Below, piece by piece: positions 1-5,000 of a DNA stretch of 5,652 bases. How positions within the stretch are numbered: the stretch's first letter is position 1; every line of letters begins with the position of its first letter. The notes under the pieces are model-generated. The model was given only the letters and a program-made list of their open reading frames with translations, was not told the origin of the DNA and did not search any database. The stretch covers positions 1 through 5,652 of the forward strand of contig JACDFX010000154.1 of NCBI GenBank assembly GCA_013815575.1, written 5' to 3'. The position numbers were made by a program, and so were the translations under genes. This DNA is from Rubrobacter sp. (GTDB lineage Bacteria > Actinomycetota > Rubrobacteria > Rubrobacterales > Rubrobacteraceae).

Positions 1-8
1 GTGCGTCT

Positions 9-17
9 CCTCCTCCT
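9..17 (-). promoter_or_regulatory. Strong ribosome binding site of an off-window leftward gene
   Basis: On the minus strand this tract contains two overlapping AGGAGG cores (17-12 and 14-9), the ideal complement of the 16S rRNA 3' end. The eight bases left of it to the window edge contain no ATG, GTG or TTG on the minus strand, so a start codon would have to lie within a few bases outside the window. The tract lies 15-23 bases downstream of the TATAAT at 37-32, which would give a short leader. Confidence 0.4.
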
Positions 18-32
18 CGTTTGCGGGGAGGA
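11..32. other. Small inverted repeat covering the leftward Shine-Dalgarno tract
   Basis: TCCTCCTCG (11-19) and CGGGGAGGA (24-32) are complementary over nine positions, with one G-T wobble, around a TTTG loop. In a leftward transcript that began upstream of it, the hairpin would pair UCCUCCCC with the AGGAGG tract and hide the ribosome site. If transcription starts from the TATAAT at 37-32, the expected start near 25 removes most of one arm and the hairpin cannot form. No T-run follows on either strand, so it is not a good terminator. Confidence 0.3.
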
Positions 33-62
33 TTATATCGGCCCGGCGCGGCGCTATGGTAA
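32..62 (-). promoter_or_regulatory. Candidate leftward promoter for a gene beyond the left edge
   Basis: Read on the minus strand, positions 37-32 spell a perfect TATAAT -10 hexamer. A weak -35 candidate, TTACCA (4 of 6 to TTGACA), lies at 62-57 with a long 19-bp spacer. A strong Shine-Dalgarno tract follows downstream on the same strand at 17-9, so a leftward gene probably starts just outside the window and is divergent from the DUF2225 gene. A perfect TATAAT is uncommon by chance in DNA this GC-rich, but the -35 is poor and the gene itself is not visible. Confidence 0.35.
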
Positions 63-121
63 ACTTCCGGGCGCTTTGATCTTACCTGGCGGCCCTAGAA
101 CGGACCCGGATACGACTACCG

Positions 122-817
122 ATGATGCATGCGAGACGGGCGGTGCCCGTGGGTAGATCCGGCCCGAAACACGTCACCTGCCCCGTCTGCGGGTATGCCT
201 TCCGGGCCTCCCACGTCGGCACCTACGTTACCGTTGGCAGGGAGTCTGATTTTTGCCCCAAGATCCCGGGCCGCCCCTCGGACGGCGCCCGCCTGATCCG
301 GAACGGCGTTACGATGTGCCCGGCCTGCTCCTTCGCCGCCGGCGAGGACTTCGGCGACCTCTACCTCTCCTTCGACGAGCGCTACGACGCGGAGGCGCGC
401 CTTGAGGAGGATGGCCTGCTCAGGGTCTTCCGGTCGAACTCGCCACCCTGGCTCGCCTTCCACGCCGCCGAGATCTGCGGCAAGGCCCGCGGCTTCAGGT
501 CCCGTGAGCTAGGCGACCTCTGCCTGCGAGCCTCCTGGGTCTGCCGCAAGGAGCGCGAACGCCCCTTCGAGAGCACCTTCCAGCTTAGGGCCGTCCGCCA
601 CTTCCTCCGCTCCCTCCAGGACGAGAACCTCGTCGGCCGCGAGCTCTCCGTAACCGCCTACCTCGTCGGCGAGCTAAACCGCCGCCTCGGCAACCACCGC
701 GAGGCCCTCAACTGGTACGTCAACGCCGGCCGCACCACCGAGGGAGACCCCCGCGTCGCCTGGCTCGACCGGCTCATAGACCGGCAGACAAAGCTGGCCG
801 AGGAACAGGCGGCTTGA
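122..817 (+). CDS. DUF2225 family protein (zinc-ribbon N-terminus, helical TPR-like C-terminus)
   Basis: A soluble protein of 231 residues with no signal peptide or membrane segment; its function is not established. The N-terminus has a CPVC pair (C20, C23) followed by CPAC (C66, C69), with a further Cys-Pro at C45, a pattern expected of a structural zinc site. The phrase MCPACSFAA at 65-73 matches the conserved 'CP.CgyA' signature of DUF2225. The rest (about 80-231) is predicted helical, and residues 180-203 (LVGELNRRLGNHREALNWYV) read like one tetratricopeptide unit, as is usual at the end of this family; length is also typical. Adjacent ATG codons lie at 122 and 125 with no clear Shine-Dalgarno; GTG codons at 143 and 149 are further in-frame options, and all lie before the first cysteine pair. 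TACGAC at 111-116 could be a -10 for a near-leaderless start but has no -35. The family assignment is firm; the role is unknown, and a protein-scaffolding role would be a guess. Confidence 0.9.
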   Translation: MMHARRAVPVGRSGPKHVTCPVCGYAFRASHVGTYVTVGRESDFCPKIPGRPSDGARLIRNGVTMCPACSFAAGEDFGDLYLSFDERYDAEARLEEDGLLRVFRSNSPPWLAFHAAEICGKARGFRSRELGDLCLRASWVCRKERERPFESTFQLRAVRHFLRSLQDENLVGRELSVTAYLVGELNRRLGNHREALNWYVNAGRTTEGDPRVAWLDRLIDRQTKLAEEQAA

Positions 818-843
818 ACAGGCTTCAGGAGTTGGGGCCACAC

Positions 844-872
844 TTGCCCTGCGGTGAGGCCGGGCATAAGAT
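844..872 (+). promoter_or_regulatory. Candidate promoter of the PH-like protein gene
   Basis: TTGCCC at 844-849 and TAAGAT at 867-872 each match the housekeeping consensus at four of six positions and are separated by the ideal 17 bp. Transcription would begin near 879, giving a leader of about 32 bases before the ATG at 911, which has its own Shine-Dalgarno. The -35 TGCCC (845-849) and the GGGCA just before the -10 (862-866) form a 5-bp inverted repeat that might be an operator or chance. Confidence 0.4.
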
Positions 873-910
873 TCGTCCCATCGCGCAAACCACGTAGCAG
901 AAGGTGGTGT

Positions 911-1333
911 ATGTCCTCTAGCTTCATGAGCCTGCCGTTCTGGATCCCGCGGGGCCTCGGCGTGGTGGACGGCATCGCCAGGGTATGCGAGTCGGAGCTG
1001 GTGCTCGAGTTCGACGTCAAAGAGAGCATGTTCAGGATAGGTACCAGGGAGGTCGTCCTCCCTTTCGAGGAGATAGAGTCCGTCGCCTTCAAGAGGCGGG
1101 GCCTGCTAAGGAACGCGCTGCTTTTCAGCGCCAGGCGGCTACACCCGGCCAGCAGCGTCCCGGGCAGCAGGGCCGGGCAATTCGCCCTCTACATTACGCG
1201 CGAGAACAAGAACAAGGCCAGGGAGGTCGAGTCCCTGCTGGCCTACGGCCTGGCCCGCAGAGACCTGAGCAGTATGAGGGACTCGCTGGCCCCGAGCCGC
1301 AGAAATCTCCGGACACCGGAAGACATCACGTAG
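911..1333 (+). CDS. Small cytosolic protein of unknown function, PH/GRAM-like beta pattern (inferred)
   Basis: The open frame reaches back to 854, but ATG 911 is the likely start because AAGGTGG (901-907) sits just upstream and the sequence before it is an Arg-rich, non-protein-like stretch. The 140-residue product has no membrane segment or signal. Alternating strands are visible: ELVLEFDV (29-36), SMFRIGTREVVLPF (39-52), then IESVAFKR (55-62), NALLFSAR (68-75) and GQFALYIT (89-96), followed by a charged helix at 97-114. The 'preserved hydrophobic readout, then LPFEEIESV, then a strand rich in Arg' layout resembles small bacterial PH-like domains, including the VPGS turn at 83-86. This is fold guessing from pattern, not a family hit. 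Residues 115-140 are basic and probably disordered. The stop TAG lies at the edge of the repeat-bearing spacer that precedes the methyltransferase. The two genes could be cotranscribed across 93 bp. Confidence 0.8.
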   Translation: MSSSFMSLPFWIPRGLGVVDGIARVCESELVLEFDVKESMFRIGTREVVLPFEEIESVAFKRRGLLRNALLFSARRLHPASSVPGSRAGQFALYITRENKNKAREVESLLAYGLARRDLSSMRDSLAPSRRNLRTPEDIT

Positions 1334-1426
1334 GGCTTCGCCAGCTTGTCAGCACGGCGCGCCGCGCTTTTCGGCACGCTACGCTCTTCGAGCTCCGCTT
1401 TCAGCTTGTCAGCTAAGGGGTGTGCG
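1331..1426. repeat. Intergenic spacer with a 12-bp direct repeat spaced exactly 60 bp
   Basis: CAGCTTGTCAGC occurs at 1342-1353 and again at 1402-1413, both preceded by a GCTT (GCTTCGC before the first, GCTTT before the second). The gap holds a 10-bp palindrome CGGCGCGCCG at 1355-1364 and a GAGCTC. A TTG-started extension of the methyltransferase frame runs through this spacer from 1346, but the Shine-Dalgarno before 1427 argues the spacer is not translated. The minus strand is also open here (…ADKLKAELEERS…ARRADKLAKP), which reflects the repeat and probably not a gene. It may be a copy or remnant of an interspersed element, but that cannot be decided from one copy. Confidence 0.5.
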
Positions 1427-2062
1427 ATGGGAATGCCACGCGACAACGACAACGTCTATAACGAAGCGACACGTAATCTGTTGGAGAAAGCCTATCTGGA
1501 GGCCGACGATCCACGCGGGGGCTCCGGCTTCAGGGGAGACGAGGCCCGTTGGGAACGTGCCAGGCGTCCCCTCACCTCTGCGATAGATCGCGACGGAACT
1601 CTTCTCGACGTCGGCTGCGCCAACGGGCTCTTAATGGAGAGCCTCGCTATTTGGACCGGAGAAGGCGGGTTTCGGATCGAACCGTACGGCCTCGACCTGA
1701 TCCCCTCTCTGGCCGCCCTCGCCCGAAAGCGACTGCCCCACTGGGCCGACCGAATCTTCGTCGGTAACGTCATGGAATGGAGCCCACCGTCTCGCTTCGA
1801 TTTCGTTTGTACCAACCCCGAGTATGTCCCCCGGGGCCGCCGGCCGGACATGATCGAACGCCTGCTAAACGACTACCTCGTGCCCGGCGGACGCCTGATC
1901 CTCTGCTCCTACGGCAGCTCCCGCCGCACCGAACCCAAAGCGGAACCCGTCTCCGAAATCCTGCGCCATTGGGGCTACGAGGTCGCCGGCGAGTCCGAAG
2001 CCGCCGGCACAAACGGCGTCGTCATAACCCGCGTAGCCTGGACCGACTTTCGTGAAACCTGA
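1427..2062 (+). CDS. Class I SAM-dependent methyltransferase, substrate unknown
   Basis: A 211-residue cytosolic enzyme with a Rossmann-type methyltransferase core. Motif I is LLDVGCANG (59-67), the glycine-rich S-adenosylmethionine loop; the acidic end of strand 2 is YGLDL (87-91), where D90 should bind the ribose hydroxyls; GNVMEW (113-118) fits the adenine-contacting loop; strand 4 is FDFVCTNPEY (124-133); and LVPGGRLILCSYG (151-163) is the usual strand 5 with its preceding turn. NPEY resembles the NPPY tetrapeptide of N-methyltransferases, but I would not assign a substrate from it because the following YVPRGRR is unlike them. The start at 1427 is chosen because AAGGGG (1415-1420) lies six bases upstream; ATG 1433 is an alternative. 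The frame is open back to a TTG at 1346 through the repeat spacer. The gene converges on the LCP gene with 11 bp between stops and no visible terminator hairpin. Confidence 0.88.
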   Translation: MGMPRDNDNVYNEATRNLLEKAYLEADDPRGGSGFRGDEARWERARRPLTSAIDRDGTLLDVGCANGLLMESLAIWTGEGGFRIEPYGLDLIPSLAALARKRLPHWADRIFVGNVMEWSPPSRFDFVCTNPEYVPRGRRPDMIERLLNDYLVPGGRLILCSYGSSRRTEPKAEPVSEILRHWGYEVAGESEAAGTNGVVITRVAWTDFRET

Positions 2063-2073
2063 TATCTAAAAAT
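2063..2073. other. AT-rich 11-bp spacer between convergent stops
   Basis: The methyltransferase TGA (2060-2062) and the LCP TAG (minus strand, 2076-2074) are separated by TATCTAAAAAT, clearly more AT-rich than its surroundings. I see no stem-loop in or around it, so transcription from each side probably runs into the other gene, or ends by a Rho-dependent route. Confidence 0.5.
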
Positions 2074-2907
2074 CTACTCGACCGTTCGCGCCACGACCTC
2101 GTCCCCAGCCTCCTTGTCGGGCACCCAGTAGGAGATGCCTTCTATGTACTGCGGGGTGCCGGGGTAGAGTTCGGCCTCCTCGATACCGGAGAGGCGGGTG
2201 CGTATGGCGAAGCGGGCTGCCTTCAGGGGGTTCATGTTCGTGTCTATGTTGCGCCAGGTGGCCCGGGTCGTCGCCGGCAGGCGGGTAAGGTTCGAGGGGG
2301 AGGTAGATTCTTGTGCCAGCTCTCGTAGGAACTTCTGCTGGCGGCCGATGCGGCCTATGTCGGCGGTCGGGCCGCCCCGGTAGCGGACGTAGGCCAGGGC
2401 TTCGAAGCCGTCGAGCTCGCGGGTGCCGGCCGGGATCGAGACGCGTTGGCCCTCTATGCCGACTTCTATCGGCTCGTTGACTTCGAGGGTTATGCCGCCC
2501 ATGGCGTCTACTATGTCCTTTACGCCGCCGAAGTTCACGACCACGTAGTTGTCGACGGGGAGGCCGGTGAGGTTCTCGACGGTCTCGACGGTGAGTTCTG
2601 GGCCACCGGTCGCGAAGGCGGCGTTGATCTTGTCTTCGCCTACGCCTGGTATGTCCACGAGCGTGTCACGCGGCACGGCGAGCATCCCCCCGCCCGCCTT
2701 CGTAACCACGATAGTGTCCGCGCGCGACGCCCCGCCGGCGGACGCGTCGCTGCCCAACAACACCGCCCGCTGTCCCCCGAAGGGAAGGACGAGGTAGGCT
2801 AGCAGGAGGATCATCACCAAGAATAAGGCGAGCAGCACCGGCCGCAGAATACCCGCGCGGCGCCTGCCCTCTACGCCCCGTCCCGCCTTGAAAACCTTCA
2901 TGCCCAT
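2074..2907 (-). CDS. LytR-CpsA-Psr (LCP) family cell-wall polymer ligase
   Basis: LCP enzymes attach undecaprenyl-pyrophosphate-linked glycopolymers (teichoic acids, arabinogalactan or capsule) to peptidoglycan on the outer face of the membrane. Counting from ATG 2907 (277 residues), a basic cytoplasmic start (4-22) precedes one hydrophobic anchor (about 24-41), then the extracellular catalytic domain: VLLGSD (49-54), RADT (62-65), PRDTLVDIPG (79-88), DKINAAF (92-98), NYVVVNFGGVKDIVDAMGG (120-138) and YVRYR…DIGRIGRQQ (173-191). The RADT and PRDT residues and the Arg cluster are those that bind the lipid pyrophosphate and metal in characterised members. It ends with PQYIEGISYWVPD and lacks the extra LytR_C domain. 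The loop between RADT and PRDT is a few residues shorter than usual. ATG 2901 is nearly equivalent; starts at 2940 and 3030 would place extra polar residues before the anchor and overlap the divergent gene's promoter region. No strong Shine-Dalgarno is seen; TAGAAG (minus, 2921-2916) could be a -10 for a near-leaderless start. Confidence 0.93.
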   Translation of the reverse strand: MGMKVFKAGRGVEGRRRAGILRPVLLALFLVMILLLAYLVLPFGGQRAVLLGSDASAGGASRADTIVVTKAGGGMLAVPRDTLVDIPGVGEDKINAAFATGGPELTVETVENLTGLPVDNYVVVNFGGVKDIVDAMGGITLEVNEPIEVGIEGQRVSIPAGTRELDGFEALAYVRYRGGPTADIGRIGRQQKFLRELAQESTSPSNLTRLPATTRATWRNIDTNMNPLKAARFAIRTRLSGIEEAELYPGTPQYIEGISYWVPDKEAGDEVVARTVE

Positions 2908-2924
2908 GGGGCTAACTTCTACCA

Positions 2925-2961
2925 CACACGCTTGTGCCATCAATGGAGGCCACGGCGTGTG
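2925..2961. repeat. 7-bp inverted repeat in the divergent intergenic region
   Basis: CACACGC (2925-2931) and GCGTGTG (2955-2961) are exact reverse complements separated by 23 bp, with partial further pairing inside (GTGCC against GGCCAC). It lies between the LCP start and the dyad at 2965-2980. It could be a regulator site or a leader hairpin, or chance, since 7-bp arms at this distance are not rare. Confidence 0.3.
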
Positions 2962-2964
2962 ACC

Positions 2965-2980
2965 GGGTGATATTTCACCC
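2965..2980. promoter_or_regulatory. Candidate operator: symmetric dyad GGGTGA-N4-TCACCC
   Basis: GGGTGATATTTCACCC is a perfect 6-bp dyad around a 4-bp AT spacer, the form expected for a dimeric helix-turn-helix regulator. Its centre lies 44-45 bp upstream of the predicted leaderless start at 3017 and about 65 bp upstream of the LCP start at 2907. The rightward promoter has a good -10 but no recognisable -35 at 2981-2986, so the site is well placed for an activator; repression of either gene is also possible. No regulator gene is present in the window. Confidence 0.4.
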
Positions 2981-3003
2981 AACTCCGCAGCCCGGCATGT
3001 GGG

Positions 3004-3009
3004 TATACT
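3004..3009 (+). promoter_or_regulatory. -10 element TATACT of a leaderless promoter
   Basis: TATACT matches TATAAT at five of six positions and is followed by exactly seven bases and the GTG at 3017, the spacing expected if transcription begins on the first base of the start codon. A TG dinucleotide at 3000-3001 is one base away from the extended -10 position. No acceptable -35 is seen 16-18 bp upstream. Confidence 0.5.
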
Positions 3010-3016
3010 GGTAGTC

Positions 3017-3847
3017 GTGGAGAAGCTCAAGACAGCGTCGTTCGAGCTCGAAGAGGAGCGGGTAGCCTGGGAGGGTTTGGCGGCTTCGTGCGCCGGGCCG
3101 ATCCGGCGCCTCGGGGCCTTCTTGCTCGTCGGCTTCGTCTTTTTCGTCGCGGCGACGACGGCCGTGGTTCTCTTCTACAACCTTTTCGGCCCACGCTACG
3201 TCGAGGGCGCGGGCGTGCCGGTGCCGCAGGGGGCGTTCTACACGACCATGCTTCTGGGCCTGGCGCTCGCCGTTGGCGGCTACCTGGCCTGGCTCTTCAA
3301 GAGCCTGCGCTCCTACCGGGGGTTCCGCCGCGTACTCCTTCGAGGCGGGGTGGACCCGGAACGTCCGACCGCCGAAGGCCTCAAAGTCTACTCCGACGAG
3401 CAGCTTCTGGAGCTGCGCTCCCGCTACGAGAGGATGCCCACAGGTGGGTTCAGGAATCGCCTCGAACGAATGTTCGGCTTCCACAAGGGTGACTCCTTCT
3501 CGCTTGGACCTTTAAGCGTCCTTCCCGGCACCTTCGAGATGGGCTCCTTGAGGATCGAATGGGAGACGCAGGGTATCCTACGCTCGGGCGAGCCGATGCA
3601 GCCCATCGGCTGGTGGACCGAGGGGCGTCACCGCCTCCTACCCCGCAAGCCGGACGAGATCAGCAAGCTCGTCTACACTCTTCGCTACACCGATGCCTCG
3701 GTGCGCGAGCTCAAGCGCCGATACGGCTACCGCACCGAGCGCTGGTACGCCACCGTCCCCGAAGGAAAACTCTTCGACGCCGTCCGCGACCTGGAGACCT
3801 CCCAACGCATCCACGTCGCCCTCGGACGCCGCTCGCTCGTCTCCTAG
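3017..3847 (+). CDS. Two-TM membrane protein of unknown family
   Basis: I do not recognise this 276-residue protein. A charged N-terminal helix (1-19, rich in Glu and Lys) precedes two hydrophobic segments, about 32-54 and 73-94. The short loop between them (55-72) contains NLFGPRY. The second segment is followed by KSLRSYRGFRR (95-105); the positive charges there and at R30-R31 suggest both ends are cytoplasmic. The remaining ~170 residues are soluble and mixed, with a conserved-looking DEQLLELRSRYERMPTGGFRNRLERMFGFHKGD region and a Tyr/Arg-rich stretch near 230-250 (TLRYTDAS…RRYGYRTERWY). The frame is open back to GTG 2999, but the TATACT -10 would then lie inside the coding region, so GTG 3017 is preferred. 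It sits divergent to the LCP gene and 37 bp upstream of the YbdK-type ligase. No function can be assigned; a membrane-anchored cytosolic domain is all the sequence shows. Confidence 0.85.
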   Translation: MEKLKTASFELEEERVAWEGLAASCAGPIRRLGAFLLVGFVFFVAATTAVVLFYNLFGPRYVEGAGVPVPQGAFYTTMLLGLALAVGGYLAWLFKSLRSYRGFRRVLLRGGVDPERPTAEGLKVYSDEQLLELRSRYERMPTGGFRNRLERMFGFHKGDSFSLGPLSVLPGTFEMGSLRIEWETQGILRSGEPMQPIGWWTEGRHRLLPRKPDEISKLVYTLRYTDASVRELKRRYGYRTERWYATVPEGKLFDAVRDLETSQRIHVALGRRSLVS

Positions 3848-3871
3848 CCGGTTCTCCCCCCTGACAGACTG

Positions 3872-3877
3872 CTAGAG
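3872..3877 (+). promoter_or_regulatory. -10 element TAGAGT of a probable leaderless promoter
   Basis: TAGAGT fits the actinobacterial TANNNT -10 form and is followed by exactly seven bases and ATG 3885, the same geometry as TATACT before GTG 3017. There is no Shine-Dalgarno in the 37-bp gap, which supports leaderless translation. No clear -35 is found; CTGACA (3860-3865) is too close to serve. Confidence 0.4.
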
Positions 3878-3884
3878 TACGCGG

Positions 3885-4973
3885 ATGAAAGACGCTTTCG
3901 GCGCCGGGCCGCCGCACACCGTTGGGGTCGAGGAGGAGTTTCAGCTCGTCGACCCGGTTTCACGCGCCCTGGTCCCGGCCGTCGACGGGGTGATCTCGGC
4001 CGGCAACGGCACGAACCTCGTAACCTCGGAACTCTCGCGGTCTTGCGTGGAGATGGTCTCGCCGGTCTTCGAGACGGTCGCGGAGCTCGCTGATTCGTTA
4101 CCAGGGCTGCGCCGGGAGGTGGCCGGGATGGCGCGGGAGAACGGGGCCGAGATCGTGGCCGCCGGCACGCACCCTTTCTCAGACCCCACCGAGCAGCCGC
4201 TCGCGGAGGGCGCGCACAACGCCCGCATAGAGGAGGAGATGGGCTGGGTGGCCCGGACCCAGGCCATCTACGGCCTGCACGTCCACGTCGCCGTGCCGGA
4301 CGGGGAGGCGGCCATCCGGGCCGTCAACGCGCTCGCCCGGCGGGTGCCGCTTCTGGTGGCGCTCTCGGCCAACTCGCCGTTCTGGCGCGGGTCGGACACC
4401 CGGCTCGCCTCCACCCGCGTCAAGATCTTCGAGATGTTCCCCCGCTCGGGCCCGCCACCCGCCTTCCACGACTGGGAGGACTTCGACCGGCACGTCGAGA
4501 CCCTCGTAGCTTCAGGCAGCATCCCGGATTATTCCTGGTGCTGGTGGGACGCCCGGCCCCACCTCAAATTCGGCACGGTCGAGCTTCGCGCCCCCGACGT
4601 CCAGACGGACGCCTCCTACACCGCCGCCCTCGTCGCCCTCGTCCAGTGCCTCGTCGCAAGCGCCGACGACCGCGCGCCGGAAGACCCGCTTTTTATTGCC
4701 GAGAACAAGTGGCGGGCGGTCCGCCACGGCATGGACGCCACCTTCTACGACTTCGCCGCCGAAAGGTCCGTCCCGGCCCGCCCGCTGGCGCGTGATCTGG
4801 TAGAGGAACTGCGTTCGGTCTCGCAGGACCTCCGCTGCGAGGCCGAGCTCGAAGGCGTGCTGGAGATCGTGGACCGCGGCAACGGGGCCGATCTGCAGCG
4901 GTCGGCGTTCGAGAAGAACGGTTCGTTGGAAGGCCTCGTGGACCACCTGGCCGGCGCAACCGTTCCCGGGTAG
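3885..4973 (+). CDS. YbdK-type carboxylate-amine ligase (glutamate-cysteine ligase family 2)
   Basis: This 362-residue cytosolic enzyme belongs to GCS2, the ATP-dependent ligases that join a carboxylate to an amine. E. coli YbdK has weak glutamate-cysteine ligase activity, but the physiological substrate of most members is unknown. The hallmark opening TVGVEEEFQLVDP is at 12-24, with E16-E18 expected to bind metal and ATP. Further family motifs are ELSRSCVEMVSP (49-60), AAGTHPFSDP (92-101), YGLHVHVAVPD (129-139; H132 and H134), ALSANSPFWRGSDT (159-172), TRVKIFEMFPRSGPPPAFHDWEDF (177-200) and WWDARPHLKFGTVELRAPDVQT (220-241). Length and motif order are normal and no key residue is missing. ATG 3885 lies only 11 codons before the first motif, has no Shine-Dalgarno, and is preceded at leaderless spacing by TAGAGT. 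Its TAG stop lies inside the 34-bp palindrome shared with the antiporter gene. A role in a thiol or gamma-glutamyl compound is possible but not shown by the neighbours. Confidence 0.94.
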   Translation: MKDAFGAGPPHTVGVEEEFQLVDPVSRALVPAVDGVISAGNGTNLVTSELSRSCVEMVSPVFETVAELADSLPGLRREVAGMARENGAEIVAAGTHPFSDPTEQPLAEGAHNARIEEEMGWVARTQAIYGLHVHVAVPDGEAAIRAVNALARRVPLLVALSANSPFWRGSDTRLASTRVKIFEMFPRSGPPPAFHDWEDFDRHVETLVASGSIPDYSWCWWDARPHLKFGTVELRAPDVQTDASYTAALVALVQCLVASADDRAPEDPLFIAENKWRAVRHGMDATFYDFAAERSVPARPLARDLVEELRSVSQDLRCEAELEGVLEIVDRGNGADLQRSAFEKNGSLEGLVDHLAGATVPG

Positions 4974-5000
4974 GGGCGCTTCGCGAAGCGCCCCTACCCG
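4967..5000. terminator. 34-bp perfect palindrome holding both convergent stop codons
   Basis: Two 17-base arms are exact reverse complements with no spacer, centred between 4983 and 4984 on TTCG|CGAA. The ligase stop TAG (4971-4973) and the antiporter stop TAG (minus strand, 4996-4994) occupy mirrored positions, and the 20 bp between the stops are wholly palindromic. A hairpin this GC-rich would be very stable in either transcript, so it probably serves as a bidirectional terminator, although no T-run follows on either strand. Its form (GTAGGGGC…GCCCCTAC) also resembles REP-like palindromes repeated in some bacterial genomes. Confidence 0.75.

Noticed and set aside
1355..1364. 10-bp palindrome CGGCGCGCCG
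   Set aside because: A short GC-only palindrome is expected by chance at this base composition; it is recorded only as part of the repeat spacer.
985..1416. 143-residue rightward frame overlapping the PH-like gene
   Set aside because: It is a +1 shadow rich in Arg, Gly and Gln with no fold-like pattern, whereas the 911 frame has a ribosome site and regular strands.
1346..1426. N-terminal extension of the methyltransferase from TTG 1346
   Set aside because: The 27 added residues are translated repeat spacer, and a good Shine-Dalgarno (AAGGGG) precedes ATG 1427.
1243..1452. Leftward 69-residue frame over the repeat spacer (ADKLKAELEERS…ADKLAKP)
   Set aside because: The repeated ADKL comes from the 12-bp direct repeat; the frame overlaps the ends of two rightward genes, and no leftward ribosome site was seen.
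2446..2802. 118-residue rightward open frame
   Set aside because: It lies entirely opposite the LCP gene, whose motifs are intact in the leftward frame. Long antisense frames are expected in high-GC coding DNA.
2908..3030. Longer LCP start (3030 or 2940)
   Set aside because: The extra residues are polar, lack a ribosome site, and would overlap the dyad and the rightward -10; the basic segment plus anchor begins properly at 2907 or 2901.
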